This document shows, piece after piece, positions 1 through 8,918 of a stretch of 64,000 bases of DNA. A program made the translations under genes and the position numbers. A model generated the notes under the pieces. It was not told the origin of the DNA and searched no databases. It worked only from the letters and a program-made list of their open reading frames with translations. Numbering within the stretch: the stretch's first letter is position 1; the number at the start of each line of letters is the position of its first letter. This DNA comes from Metabacillus schmidteae. Its GTDB lineage: Bacteria > Bacillota > Bacilli > Bacillales > Bacillaceae. The stretch spans positions 62,001 to 126,000 of the forward strand of contig NZ_CAESCH010000003.1 in assembly GCF_903166545.1 (NCBI RefSeq), read 5' to 3'.

Positions 1-31
1 TACAAAAAATGAATGGAAAAATTAAGAAAAA

Positions 32-40
32 TGGTATAAT
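32..40 (+). promoter_or_regulatory. Extended -10 promoter candidate
   Basis: TGGTATAAT is an extended -10 hexamer (TGn plus TATAAT) about 30 nt upstream of the first gene. No convincing -35 is visible, which is normal for extended -10 promoters. Confidence 0.5.
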
Positions 41-67
41 TGAATTTGGAATCGTTATATTCAGGGG

Positions 68-1279
68 GTGTTACGACTGATTAATAAAACAAGAATCTTT
101 ATTAGTTCTGCATATGAAAATGATTTAAAGGAACCTCGGAAAATAATTAAGAAACAATTAGAGGAAAACGGTCATGAAGTCCCTATATTTGAAGATGGTG
201 ATTTTGGAACCTGGGAGAAGGACACGCTAAAACAATGTTTGGATGTAGTAAGTGAATGTGACATCTTTGTACTGTTAATCAATAACAAGTCAGGTGCCAG
301 CTCTCGACTTTTAGATGGCAATGTCACTCCAACATATCTAGAGTATAAAGCCGCTTTGCAACATAATAAACATATACTTGTTTTTGTGTCCCCGTTTGTT
401 AAGCATAATTTTACTCTTTTAAGGAAAGAATTTGACAAACTGTACAAATCCTATCAAGAAACACACCATAGGATACCAAGTTCCCCATTTGACCCTCTGT
501 CTGATTGGATAAATAGCGAGTTAAGTCAGGAAGGGACCTTTAAAGACCTGTTGGCTTTAACCGACCCATTTGTTTGGGCTTTCCTTTACGAAGTCTACCG
601 AAATGGAAATTGGGTTTATGACTTTAATGTTGCAAGAGCAGAAGAACAAGCAAAAAATATATCTTCAATGCTAAGTACAACTCTACGATCTGTAGTAGGT
701 TTAGTTTCTGAAAGAGAACAAATAGAGGAATTAAAAGGACAAGCATCTTACTTATTAGCTTATGCTGATTATACTTTGCAATTATTAGAAATAAGAAATG
801 ATATCTCTGAAAATGGAGTGAAAACATGGTCCTATTTCCTTGAACAAGGTATTCGCTTTTTAAGAGGACCATTAGAGATTATCCAGGCTAGAGATATAAA
901 TCCTATGGCAGTAAATTCAAGTAATGGATGTTTTGCTGCTTCACTGTACACTATAGATAAAGATTCAGACAGAATGTTATCTTTAGTAGGTTCAACCGAT
1001 GAAATAGATCCAGATCATTTTTACAAGTTAGATGAAAAAGACGTTTATGTTGTAGAAGCATATAATAACCAAGTAAGGTTAATAACATTCCGTGAAGAAA
1101 AACAAATGTTATACGTCACCGAACCTCTAGGGAATTTTGTTTTGTGTCTTCATTTTAAGTTAAATGTACCTTGGAATGTGAATCAGGTTAAGGCTTACGA
1201 AGATGAGATCCAATATGCTATAATAGACCAACACGAATACTTCTTTGATTATTTCAAAGGGTTAATTTTAGGAGGGTGA
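68..1279 (+). CDS. DUF4062 (TIR-like) domain protein
   Basis: The N-terminal ~100 residues match the DUF4062 pattern: RIFISSAYENDLKEPRKII, then GHEVPIFE and a hydrophobic strand CDIFVLLINN. DUF4062 is a TIR/SIR2-like fold often found in putative defence or signalling proteins; its biochemical role is unsettled. The remaining ~300 residues (helices, then a beta-rich C-terminus) are not recognised. The start is uncertain: the GTG at 68 lies inside the GGGGG ribosome site (64-68), so a non-standard CTG (77) or ATT (80), properly spaced from it, may be used. The gene downstream follows within 3 nt, so the two probably form an operon. Confidence 0.75.
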   Translation: MLRLINKTRIFISSAYENDLKEPRKIIKKQLEENGHEVPIFEDGDFGTWEKDTLKQCLDVVSECDIFVLLINNKSGASSRLLDGNVTPTYLEYKAALQHNKHILVFVSPFVKHNFTLLRKEFDKLYKSYQETHHRIPSSPFDPLSDWINSELSQEGTFKDLLALTDPFVWAFLYEVYRNGNWVYDFNVARAEEQAKNISSMLSTTLRSVVGLVSEREQIEELKGQASYLLAYADYTLQLLEIRNDISENGVKTWSYFLEQGIRFLRGPLEIIQARDINPMAVNSSNGCFAASLYTIDKDSDRMLSLVGSTDEIDPDHFYKLDEKDVYVVEAYNNQVRLITFREEKQMLYVTEPLGNFVLCLHFKLNVPWNVNQVKAYEDEIQYAIIDQHEYFFDYFKGLILGG

Positions 1280-1281
1280 AC

Positions 1282-1560
1282 ATGAAAAAAGAATTTGTAA
1301 ATTATAAGAGTGATGACACAATAATTATCAAGCGTTCCCCTGTTCTAAGTGCAAAAACTAAAGCTACACGGATGACAGGGGGAATTAAAGTATCACCTGC
1401 TTCTTCAGTATTAAATGGAACTGTAAGATCAAACTTTAAAGCTGGAAAGAGCTTACGAAATTCCATAAGTGAAAACATTAATTCTCTTGATAAAGTCTTA
1501 GTGGAATCAAACAAGATACTACCATATAGAAAAAAGGTTAAAGTTGTAGGAACTAATTAA
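1282..1560 (+). CDS. Hypothetical basic protein, operon partner of the DUF4062 gene
   Basis: A 92-residue, Lys/Ser/Asn-rich protein without recognised domain or membrane segment. I prefer the ATG at 1282, six nt after AGGAGG (1270-1275), over the GTG at 1276, which would sit in the ribosome site. Its start is 2 nt past the upstream stop, so it is probably translationally coupled. It could be a small partner of the DUF4062 protein, but nothing in the sequence shows a function. Confidence 0.6.
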   Translation: MKKEFVNYKSDDTIIIKRSPVLSAKTKATRMTGGIKVSPASSVLNGTVRSNFKAGKSLRNSISENINSLDKVLVESNKILPYRKKVKVVGTN

Positions 1561-1570
1561 AGAATATGTA

Positions 1571-1609
1571 AAAGGGATTTGAAACAATTCAAATCTCTTT
1601 TTTATTTTA
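1571..1609 (+). terminator. Rho-independent terminator
   Basis: A 13-bp stem with one G-U pair (arms at 1571-1583 and 1588-1600), ACAA loop and a T-rich tail closes the two-gene operon. Confidence 0.85.
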
Positions 1610-1870
1610 TGTGGGAGTTCGTTTTTATATTTGTTTACTTACTTAAATTTATAAATGAAAACTACTCTTGCTATAACCCATATAGAAAAAGGACAATCTA
1701 AAAAATCAATCATACTTATATAACCCAACGAGGGCTAATAAAGAATTAGAAAAACAATCCTATTAAATTTATTTGCATCACAGTACAACAATACTACGCA
1801 ATTGAAAAATGCTATTCATCAAATAATTGTCCGGTTGGAAATAACAGTGAAAAGACTTTTAAAAACAGAA

Positions 1871-1920
1871 GAGGGAGGAAACTCTCGCTTAATTTTCAAA
1901 ATAAACTTCGTGTAAAATCT
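1871..1920. repeat. Short repeat shared with the right edge of the window
   Basis: GAGGGAGGAAACTC (1871-1884), followed 24 nt later by ACTTCGTGTAAAAT, recurs as GAGGGAGGAAACTC (63938-63951) followed by ACTTTGCGTTAAAT. A related ACTTTGTGTAAAAT lies at 3983-3996. TTTTACACRAAGT-type sequence is typical of IS256-family termini, so these may be solo ends, but no transposase is linked. Confidence 0.35.
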
Positions 1921-1962
1921 CTCTTTTACGAATAGTTAAATATAGATAAGAAAACAAATGTT

Positions 1963-1971
1963 TGGTATAAT
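1963..1971 (+). promoter_or_regulatory. Extended -10 promoter of candidate small RNA
   Basis: TGGTATAAT in otherwise non-coding DNA, positioned so that transcription would begin near 1978, at the base of the strong hairpin that follows. Confidence 0.45.
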
Positions 1972-1976
1972 TAAAC

Positions 1977-2038
1977 GAGAAAAGGAACTTGGGCAGGCAT
2001 TTATGCTCAGCACCAAGTTCCTTCAAATTCTCTTTTTA
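1977..2038 (+). ncRNA. Candidate small RNA with intrinsic terminator
   Basis: An 11-bp perfect stem (AAGGAACTTGG, 1982-1992, with CCAAGTTCCTT, 2012-2022) encloses a 19-nt loop and is flanked by GAGAA/TTCTC-like bases and a TTTTT run. Its own extended -10 lies immediately upstream and no ORF is present. It could instead be a leader or terminator for the next gene, whose start is 60 nt downstream. Confidence 0.4.
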
Positions 2039-2098
2039 TATTAGTATAAACAAATAATAACAGAACATTTTTGACTTTGCAAGCCAAGGAGTTGTCAA

Positions 2099-3892
2099 AT
2101 GAAAGCTAAACTCAATAACTCATTACTAATGGAACATTATAATTTAGAAACTGAAGGTCAATGTTTATTTGTACAAAAATGGAGTGAAATGTTTTTTTTC
2201 AAAACCATAAATACTTATCAATTTAGACTAAGGAATGCTCATACAATATTAATTGAAACAAAGCAAGTACTAACGATGGTAAAAGAACAATTAATATCTC
2301 CTTCAAACCTAAAAGACCTAATTCAAGAGTGTAAAAAGCATTTAGAAAGAGATTTATGTCTCAGGATGTATTACACAGATCTTTTACCTACCCTTATCAA
2401 GGGATTAAAAGTAAGTTCGAATTTTGCAGAGAATAAAAGCGACATTCTACAGCTTGAATATCGACTTAATAACGCTTTACAAATAATTTCAAGTACATAT
2501 AGTAATAATTTAATTGCTCAACTCGAAAAATCCATTGCTCAAAATCATCAAGAAGAAATTGAACACTTTTCTGAATTGTTAGCCAGCGAACTAGTTTATT
2601 TTGGTTGGGCTCCAAGAAGTTTATCTCGCCTTGTAAATCTACATTTTTTGCCTAGATTTAATAAGACTTCTACATTCAATGAGAAATGGAACCAATTTAT
2701 ATCTGCAATTACTCAAAGTACAGGAATTTTCCATTGTTACTTCAAATTAGATAATTCTGAACAAGAATATATAACAAGCCTAATTGCTTCAGATATTACT
2801 GTTGTTAGTGGTGAGGAAATACTAAGAACATTCGCAGGTATAAATACACTTATACAGGAAGATAGCAAATATATAATGGAAAGAACGGAAGCATTTAAAG
2901 ATGATTTACATACTGCTGTAGAAAATTGTTTATATCAACTGTCTACAAAACAGTCTGTTTTATCATATTTCAATATAGATCTAGAGAATTTTATTAATAC
3001 TCTTGTTGTGTTCCCTAATGAGGATAAAATTACTAATTACTCAATTGAACAGGAAACAAACCTTGAAGTAGAGCCAAACGATGAAAATATTCAATCAGTA
3101 TTTAATTTACTCAGAAGAGAACTATTTCAACCAGAAGACAAAAGAAGGTTAATCAACTTCTTTAGGCAATATGATTTATCTATTAATGCTATATCAATTG
3201 AAACCACCTACTCAAATTTATGGAGTTCTGTTGAATCATTACTTGTTACTGGACACTATGGTTCCAATATTGAACACATTAAAAAAATTATACCTTCAAT
3301 AATGTGTACTAGATATGTGCAGAGGTTACTTAAGAATTTTTTAGAAGATTGCTATCGAGCAAATTTAATACCTGTTTTTGACGGAACTCCTATTAGCAAG
3401 GATGATCGGAACTCAATTAAGTCATTATTTATTATCTTTAATTATGAAGAAGAATTGTTTAATAGTTATCTAGAGACATTAAATGACTATTCTCTTCTTA
3501 AGCAGCGTGCAGTAGAGATTTACAAAATCTTAGCAAATAGTCAAACTTTAAGGGATTTAATGAATAATCATTATAATACCATTACTTGGCAGGTTCAAAG
3601 GCTATATAGGGTTAGAAACAATTTAGTTCATTCTGCTTCTGCTGAAAAAGATATTAACTTACTAATTGATCACTTACATTTTTATATTCGTTCAACCATA
3701 CACGAGCTACTATTTAGATTAGAAAGCAATGAATTTAAAAGTCTGGGTGATTTATTCCTAGCGATTGAAGATAATTACTATACATTGATGGAAATCCTTA
3801 AGAAGAATATTAGTGATTCTCCTAAAGGAAAAATAAAAAAATATGATCCAGATTTAGTATTCAAGGGTCCTATTTTTGGTTTTACAAATTAA
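2099..3892 (+). CDS. Large helical protein with C-terminal HEPN-like motif
   Basis: A 597-residue, mostly alpha-helical protein with no named family that I recognise. Near residue 510 the segment YRVRNNLVHSA contains R-x4-H, the catalytic signature of HEPN ribonucleases, followed by a long helix (FYIRSTIHELLFRLE) as in HEPN bundles. HEPN proteins frequently act in abortive infection and toxin systems. ATG 2099 follows AAGGAG (2086-2091) at good spacing. It is monocistronic and lies beside another protein with a similar motif. The HEPN call is motif-based and tentative. Confidence 0.6.
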   Translation: MKAKLNNSLLMEHYNLETEGQCLFVQKWSEMFFFKTINTYQFRLRNAHTILIETKQVLTMVKEQLISPSNLKDLIQECKKHLERDLCLRMYYTDLLPTLIKGLKVSSNFAENKSDILQLEYRLNNALQIISSTYSNNLIAQLEKSIAQNHQEEIEHFSELLASELVYFGWAPRSLSRLVNLHFLPRFNKTSTFNEKWNQFISAITQSTGIFHCYFKLDNSEQEYITSLIASDITVVSGEEILRTFAGINTLIQEDSKYIMERTEAFKDDLHTAVENCLYQLSTKQSVLSYFNIDLENFINTLVVFPNEDKITNYSIEQETNLEVEPNDENIQSVFNLLRRELFQPEDKRRLINFFRQYDLSINAISIETTYSNLWSSVESLLVTGHYGSNIEHIKKIIPSIMCTRYVQRLLKNFLEDCYRANLIPVFDGTPISKDDRNSIKSLFIIFNYEEELFNSYLETLNDYSLLKQRAVEIYKILANSQTLRDLMNNHYNTITWQVQRLYRVRNNLVHSASAEKDINLLIDHLHFYIRSTIHELLFRLESNEFKSLGDLFLAIEDNYYTLMEILKKNISDSPKGKIKKYDPDLVFKGPIFGFTN

Positions 3893-4066
3893 TATATAAA
3901 ATACTTCAGGTTATAGAAACAAATTCTTTAGTGGTTAAGAAGATGATGGAACAACGGATATAATAGTGAACAGTTTTTAAAAACTTTGTGTAAAATCAAT
4001 GAGCTTTTTCAATTACATTGAAGCCAAAAGGACTTTTGTGTCACTAAGCTTTAACGGAGGGTTAGT

Positions 4067-4891
4067 ATGCTAATAAATAAAGGCAGTAGTTTCGGATGGG
4101 CACCTGAACAATTAGAGAAATCAAAAGACGCATTGGGATTAACGTTAATAAGTGTTTTAACTTCAATTCGTAAGTCCTGGAATATAGAACCTTCTGTGAA
4201 AGAGGGTGATGATACTGTTTCACCTAAAAATAAAGGTCTAATTATTGAAGCTTTTGAAGCGATGTATCATGATTTACATGGGTTAAGTATTCAAATTGAT
4301 ATGATTAAACATTTTTTCGATCACAAAAATGGAATTACAAGACATAGAGACTTTCTTTTTGTTACAGAGGTAATTGAAAAGTACTTTGCAAATATGCGTT
4401 CCATATATGACTTTATGTCAAAATTACTTATGTTGTCGGTAGATCAAAAATTACTTGGACAAATTAACTTTGATTCACTTAATAGTTTAATCACCTCTGT
4501 TGAGAAAGGTAAAACTAAGGGAAAATTAACATCAGACTTAGAAAAAGCACTTTTAGAAATTAAACCGTCTTTCCATGCATTACGAGACATTCGAGATTTT
4601 ATTATTCATAACGGAAAACAACTTAAAATTATGACGGATGAAAATGAATATTTAATAGAAAACTTCATGAAGAAAGAAAAATCCGACGATTACGTTCCAT
4701 TGCTACCTTACCTATCTCATATCACAAAAGAAATGCTAATATTTGGAGAAGTAATTGCACATATCATTTATGAACAATATACAAAAAGATATGGTGAGGT
4801 CCCCTATTTTCTTGTAGCACTTGAGGGTGTTTGTATCCCATCATTTATTGATTTTCTTGGATTATTTGAAAGTGAGACAGAAAGTAGTTAA
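4067..4891 (+). CDS. Hypothetical protein with HEPN-like RxxxxH motif
   Basis: A 274-residue helical protein. Residues ~175-190, LRDIRDFIIHNGKQ, match the R-x4-H motif of HEPN-fold proteins. No membrane span or signal peptide. A strong GGAGG precedes ATG 4067. With the preceding gene it makes two HEPN-like proteins in a row, suggesting an accessory defence or stress cluster, but the two are separated by ~170 nt and need not be co-transcribed. Function not assigned. Confidence 0.55.
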   Translation: MLINKGSSFGWAPEQLEKSKDALGLTLISVLTSIRKSWNIEPSVKEGDDTVSPKNKGLIIEAFEAMYHDLHGLSIQIDMIKHFFDHKNGITRHRDFLFVTEVIEKYFANMRSIYDFMSKLLMLSVDQKLLGQINFDSLNSLITSVEKGKTKGKLTSDLEKALLEIKPSFHALRDIRDFIIHNGKQLKIMTDENEYLIENFMKKEKSDDYVPLLPYLSHITKEMLIFGEVIAHIIYEQYTKRYGEVPYFLVALEGVCIPSFIDFLGLFESETESS

Positions 4892-5276
4892 GAAGTTTCC
4901 TTATTAATTATCGTTGGCCCTGCTGGATTTGGTTTAATTGTCACTCATTTACATCGTTCATTTTTGGATTTCTATAGAATATTTATAAGTCATTTGAATA
5001 ACTTTAAAAGTTTTAAACCTAATATGATTACTTGGGCTTCTAGTGATATTATCTACTTTGATGAAAAATAGACTACATTCTTCTATTACCCTAGTAATCT
5101 GAAATACTCGTAAAAATTGTATTTTACACGTTTGGCATTCAATATAGCGTTTTACCTCTATTTATATTAGGTCCTATATTTATAATATTTTTATTTACTA
5201 TTGGGCTATTTCACTTTTTAATTACCTATTTTATAGGTAAGAACTTATATTATTCAATTCAGCAAACATTAAAGTG
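4892..5276 (+). pseudogene. Possible membrane-protein remnants
   Basis: After the stop of the preceding gene the same frame stays open for ~58 codons (LLIIVGPAGFGLIVTHLH...). Further on, an open stretch without a start encodes LFILGPIFIIFLFTIGLFHF and ends at 5276. Both read like pieces of a multi-span membrane protein in different frames. No intact gene is present in this interval. Confidence 0.25.
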
Positions 5277-5318
5277 AATTAACCTTTTCTAGCTACCTAA
5301 TCTTGAGATGAGAATGAA

Positions 5319-5669
5319 GTGAACAAAGATATAATTGATCTTACAGAATTATTTATTGAGAACGCTGTAATACAGGGGGAATCAACTATTAATGGTGATT
5401 CTAAAAGGGGCAATAAAGCCAGTGATAATCTATACAAAATTTCTATTGTAATGAAAGAGGATAGAGAGTTAGCCGAAGAAATGCTTGATATACTTTTGTG
5501 TCATACAAAGCCGAATGTGATTATTTGGGCTTGTGGAATAGCTTTGGATATAGACTATCAGGCAAATGAAGCTGAAATTATATTAAAAGAAATATCTAAT
5601 ACAACTGAATTAGGTATTCTGAGTTTTAATGCTGAAATGAGTTTGAAAGTGCGTAAAGGTGAGTTATAG
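5319..5669 (+). CDS. DUF2019 domain protein
   Basis: The 116 residues match the DUF2019 pattern of alternating helices: an N-terminal ELFIENAVIQGES helix, a central hydrophobic CHTKPNVIIWACGIAL and a C-terminal ELGILSFNAEMSLKVRKGEL. The role of the family is unknown; members are often found near toxin/immunity genes. GTG 5319 gives the expected family length; the ribosome site is weak. It appears to be a stand-alone gene. Confidence 0.65.
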   Translation: MNKDIIDLTELFIENAVIQGESTINGDSKRGNKASDNLYKISIVMKEDRELAEEMLDILLCHTKPNVIIWACGIALDIDYQANEAEIILKEISNTTELGILSFNAEMSLKVRKGEL

Positions 5670-5718
5670 CTTATTTAACTGGGTGCTTTAGTTTAGATCA
5701 ATCTTCAGCAATCAAGCG

Positions 5719-5739
5719 CTTATCTTGAATAAAGATAAG
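5719..5739. repeat. 8-bp perfect hairpin
   Basis: CTTATCTT/AAGATAAG with a 5-nt loop and no T run. It is embedded in an AATCAAGCGCTT-type sequence that resembles stretches near 26312 and 53899, a possible dispersed intergenic repeat. Confidence 0.35.
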
Positions 5740-5770
5740 TATGCCATGTTAAGTGCTAGTTTAAGATTAA

Positions 5771-6271
5771 TTAGAAAGAAATGGAGATTGTGAAGGAATG
5801 TGGCTTGAATTGTGCTAGAGTATAGGAAGACACTAGGCCTTGTGCTTTCATTATTCGTCCGATTCGACGTCTAGAAACAACCTTCCCACGTTTTGCTAGT
5901 TCCTTTTTAATTTTACGAGTGCCATAGTTTTGAAAAATCTCAACAATATCTGAACTGAAGTCATCTTCAGCCTGACGCTCTTTTGCTTCATAGTAATAAG
6001 TACTTCTAGGTATTTGTAGGGCTTTGCACATTGCTGATATCGAGTATTTGTGCCTTAATCACATTTACTGTCGTCCTAGTATCAGCGCGGCTTGCTTTAA
6101 AATGTCATTCTCCATTTCTAATTGCTTATTTCGCTTTCTAAGTTCAGCTAGTTCCTTTTGTTCAGCTGTTAAATTGTCCTTTGACATGCTCACTTTGATA
6201 GACGAGATTTGTAACAAACTCGCCTTTAACACCGACCCACAAAAGTTATTTCCCCGTTGGCGTATCGTCAT
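5771..6271 (-). pseudogene. Decayed IS3-family element (orfA 3' end and orfB 5' end)
   Basis: On the minus strand 6065-6271 encodes the OrfA C-terminus ([20 protein letters not shown], the leucine-zipper tail of IS3 OrfA). 5771-6031 encodes the OrfB start (RSTYYYEAKE, then YGTRKIKKELAKRGK and VSRRRIGRIMKAQGLVSSY). The whole DDE catalytic domain and the OrfA helix-turn-helix are missing, so it cannot transpose. Confidence 0.85.
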
Positions 6272-6459
6272 CTATATAAATGTCGGTTCGTAAAGTATGC
6301 ATTCCAAGTTCAACGGTTGCAGTACTCTCCTTCAACATTTCTACAATGTAATTGTTGCTTTCCTACGTAGCATCTTCTGTGAAGTTGCTTGTATTTTCAT
6401 AATGCCTCGATGTCTTCAAGTTGCTGAATACGTTGTTTCATTGTTTTATTTTCTAACAT
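6246..6459 (-). pseudogene. Broken small gene
   Basis: A good start (GGAGAGAATCTCATG) opens MLENKTMKQRIQQLEDIEAL and stops after 20 codons. A shifted frame continues with NTSNFTEDAT, a TAG, then ESNNYIVEMLKESTATVELG and [18 protein letters not shown] before a stop. One frameshift and one nonsense codon explain the pattern. The family is unknown; the IS3 fragment abuts it. Confidence 0.4.
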
Positions 6460-6530
6460 GAGATTCTCTCCACTTCGTATAGTCATATATGATGACTAAC
6501 CTTTATTGCCATTATTCTCTAATTATAAAA

Positions 6531-7298
6531 TTAAAAATTTAAAAATTTAAACGAAGGTAAAGTTAACTCATGAAAGTGAGTGAATAGAAACTGACTCTCT
6601 AAATGACCGTGGTATAATTCAAGTGCCGTCATTGCCTCGCTTTCTATTGCCTTAATTCTACTGATTTCATAAAGAATATCGGCTTTTAAAAGACCTTCAT
6701 AGTCATTATCCAAAAGATCCAAAGCATTGTAAAATAGAGAAAGGGCTTTATTGGTATCATTCAATAGGTTTTTATAAAATTTTCCTTCTAAGTAAAAGTT
6801 TCTAGAGCGAATTAATTTACAGTCTATATCAATTAGAATAGTTTTTGATTTATTAATTAATTTTTTGATAAATTGAATATCAGGGCTGTTTTCTAATAAA
6901 ACATAGATTCCTAATTGGTCTATGGATAAAATAGTTTCTTTAAATTCATCCATTTGAAAAACCATTTCAGCATCAATCCAAAATGTTTCTTTTAATTTAG
7001 TAACTAATTCTGCTTCTGGATAAGAAGTCATAATAGTATAAATAGTTAAAGCCCAGCCTCTAAAAATTCCCTCTTTATCGTTCTTTAGATGAAGTTTTTC
7101 TCTTAATAAGAGCAATTCTTCTCTAATATCCCCAATTTTTATATTCTCTAGATACCTAATAGGGGTACGACCGAGGTACTTGTAAAAAAGGGTCATAGCA
7201 TGGATTTTTTTTACATTTACAACCCTTTTTACTCTGTAGGGTAGGGTGGGGTCAGAAAAGTGCGGTTGTTGGTAGGATCCTAATAGGGGTAGTGTCAT
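6531..7298 (-). CDS. TPR-like helical protein, probably 5'-truncated
   Basis: From about residue 55 (IGDIREELLLLREKLHLKND) onward the protein is a run of helical hairpins (e.g. FYKNLLNDTNKALSLFYNAL) resembling the C-terminal repeats of Rap/AimR-type peptide receptors; this resemblance is weak. The first ~50 residues contain two copies of the CCTAATAGGGGTA DNA motif and look like unrelated sequence read through, so the native start is probably lost. The Asn/Phe-rich tail ends just before the broken IS region. Confidence 0.4.
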   Translation of the reverse strand: MTLPLLGSYQQPHFSDPTLPYRVKRVVNVKKIHAMTLFYKYLGRTPIRYLENIKIGDIREELLLLREKLHLKNDKEGIFRGWALTIYTIMTSYPEAELVTKLKETFWIDAEMVFQMDEFKETILSIDQLGIYVLLENSPDIQFIKKLINKSKTILIDIDCKLIRSRNFYLEGKFYKNLLNDTNKALSLFYNALDLLDNDYEGLLKADILYEISRIKAIESEAMTALELYHGHLESQFLFTHFHELTLPSFKFLNF

Positions 7299-7573
7299 TG
7301 TCGCTACTCCTATTAAGGAATACTTAAACTAAATCACAAATTAAAGAAGAAACACATCTTAAAAAATGAGCATTGAACCTTTGCATAATAAGCAAAAGTC
7401 CTTTAAAATTTGTTAGCCGGGTAGAAAATGCTATAATGCTCTTATAAAAAAGAATGGATGCAAAATAGTTTAGGTAAGTTCTAAAACGATTTCTTTTATT
7501 CTTCGACAAACAGGCCAGATTCGTAATTTCTCAAGAGAATAATACAAGTCGCTGTAGGGGTTTTTGTGTTTTT

Positions 7574-8560
7574 TCACTTATGATCACTTTGATATACAAG
7601 ACCTATTTCATCTCTCACTTTATCCAACACTTGTATCGTGGTGTATGAATTTTTATATGAGTTAGTATCAGACTCTGTTTTTCCTCGGTTGATTAATTCA
7701 ATAAATTCTTTCACTTCGTAATACATAGCTGGATGAGATTGGTCGACTGTTAATTGTTCAACCGTGCCGTCAGTGTAGTGAATTTCTACTTTTTCAGCCG
7801 TATGAATCTTATCAATCATGATACTTCCTTTTTCGCCTTGAATTTCGCTTGGTAAATAAGAGTTCGTTATTTTGGAATACATCACAATCGCATCTTTATC
7901 ATCATATTTTAAGATGACGCTACCTTCACCATCCACACCCGAATCAAGCATAATGCCAGTTGCCTTCACTTCTTTTGGTTCACCAAATAATGTAATAAGT
8001 GGATACAAACAATAGACACCAAGGTCCATTAATGAACCGTTCGCAAACTCTGGATTGAAGGCATTAAGGACAATTCCTTCTTTGTATTTATCATAACGAG
8101 ATGAATACTGACAATAGCTTGCAAAGTATCTACGGATAGGACCAATTTTATGTAAATTATCTTGAATGACCTTGAAGTTTGGAAGTAATGTTGATTTCAT
8201 TGCTTCCATTAATAGGGCGTTATGATCTTTTGCGGCTTGAATCATCCTCGCTACTTCGGTTGCATTAACAGCCAGTGGCTTTTCACATAACACATGTTTG
8301 CCATTTTGCAAAAATAAAATAGCTTGTTCTGCGTGATATGAATTGGGAGTAGCAATGTACACCGCGTCAATTTCTTGACTAACTGCCATTTCTTTTAGGT
8401 TTGTAAATATTTTTGTTACTCCATATTTACTTGCAAATTCTTCTGCTCTACTAATCGTGCGAGAATAAACAGCAGTTAGTTTAAAATCTTCTACATCATT
8501 TGCTGCTTCAAGTAATCTTTCTGTAATCCAATTAGTACCGATTACGCCGAATCGAACCAT
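7574..8560 (-). CDS. Gfo/Idh/MocA-family oxidoreductase
   Basis: A 328-residue NAD(P)-dependent dehydrogenase. It has an N-terminal Rossmann fold (FGVIGTNWITERLLEA), the family signature CEKPLAVN near residue 92 and the C-terminal alpha/beta domain. Length and pattern resemble B. subtilis YulF-type proteins. The substrate, probably a sugar or polyol, cannot be read from sequence. It is transcribed alone on the minus strand beside the hxl operon; a link to formaldehyde metabolism is possible but not shown. Confidence 0.85.
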   Translation of the reverse strand: MVRFGVIGTNWITERLLEAANDVEDFKLTAVYSRTISRAEEFASKYGVTKIFTNLKEMAVSQEIDAVYIATPNSYHAEQAILFLQNGKHVLCEKPLAVNATEVARMIQAAKDHNALLMEAMKSTLLPNFKVIQDNLHKIGPIRRYFASYCQYSSRYDKYKEGIVLNAFNPEFANGSLMDLGVYCLYPLITLFGEPKEVKATGIMLDSGVDGEGSVILKYDDKDAIVMYSKITNSYLPSEIQGEKGSIMIDKIHTAEKVEIHYTDGTVEQLTVDQSHPAMYYEVKEFIELINRGKTESDTNSYKNSYTTIQVLDKVRDEIGLVYQSDHK

Positions 8561-8664
8561 TTATTCAACCTCATTCCTTTGTTTTATAAAACGAAGAGTT
8601 TTGTTTACTACACTTATGAAGCGTTTTTCATCGCCAATAGGATTTTATTTTCCCATAAAAAAAC

Positions 8665-8807
8665 TTATATAGACATGGGGCCTACCAGTGAAATATTGGT
8701 GATAACCCAAATAGGGCTCATACTGTGAGTGATGGCTAAATTCTTGGCTGTGCCCCACCCAATAATGATCTCTGATCCGGCCATAGAAGGGACTGAATCA
8801 GGGGCTA
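8665..8807 (-). pseudogene. 3' fragment of a membrane protein gene
   Basis: An open stretch without a start encodes APDSVPSMAGSEIIIGWG and THSMSPIWVITNISLVGPMS before a stop. It reads like the end of a multispan transporter. The rest is absent. Confidence 0.3.
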
Positions 8808-8850
8808 TTTTTTCTTTCCTGTATGGACTGTGTTATTTGTAATATGCAGT

Positions 8851-8888
8851 AAAGACCGCAATTCATAAAAGAAATAAATGCGGTCTTT
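8851..8888 (-). terminator. Terminator of the hxlAB operon
   Basis: AAAGACCGCA and TGCGGTCTTT form a perfect 10-bp stem 30 nt downstream of hxlB. With AT-rich sides it can work in both directions. Confidence 0.75.
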
Positions 8889-8918
8889 ACGATGTTTCCA
8901 TATTTTTTAAAGTGTACT

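Noticed and set aside
172..447. Open frame opposite the DUF4062 gene
   Set aside because: Lies wholly inside a well-supported gene, with no ribosome site or family resemblance.
6531..7298. Confident AimR/Rap pheromone receptor call
   Set aside because: Only general helical-repeat similarity; no HTH, no adjacent signal-peptide gene, and the N-terminus appears lost.
7324..7509. 61-codon minus-strand frame
   Set aside because: Some resemblance to a transposase tail was considered, but no motif is convincing and the start has no ribosome site.
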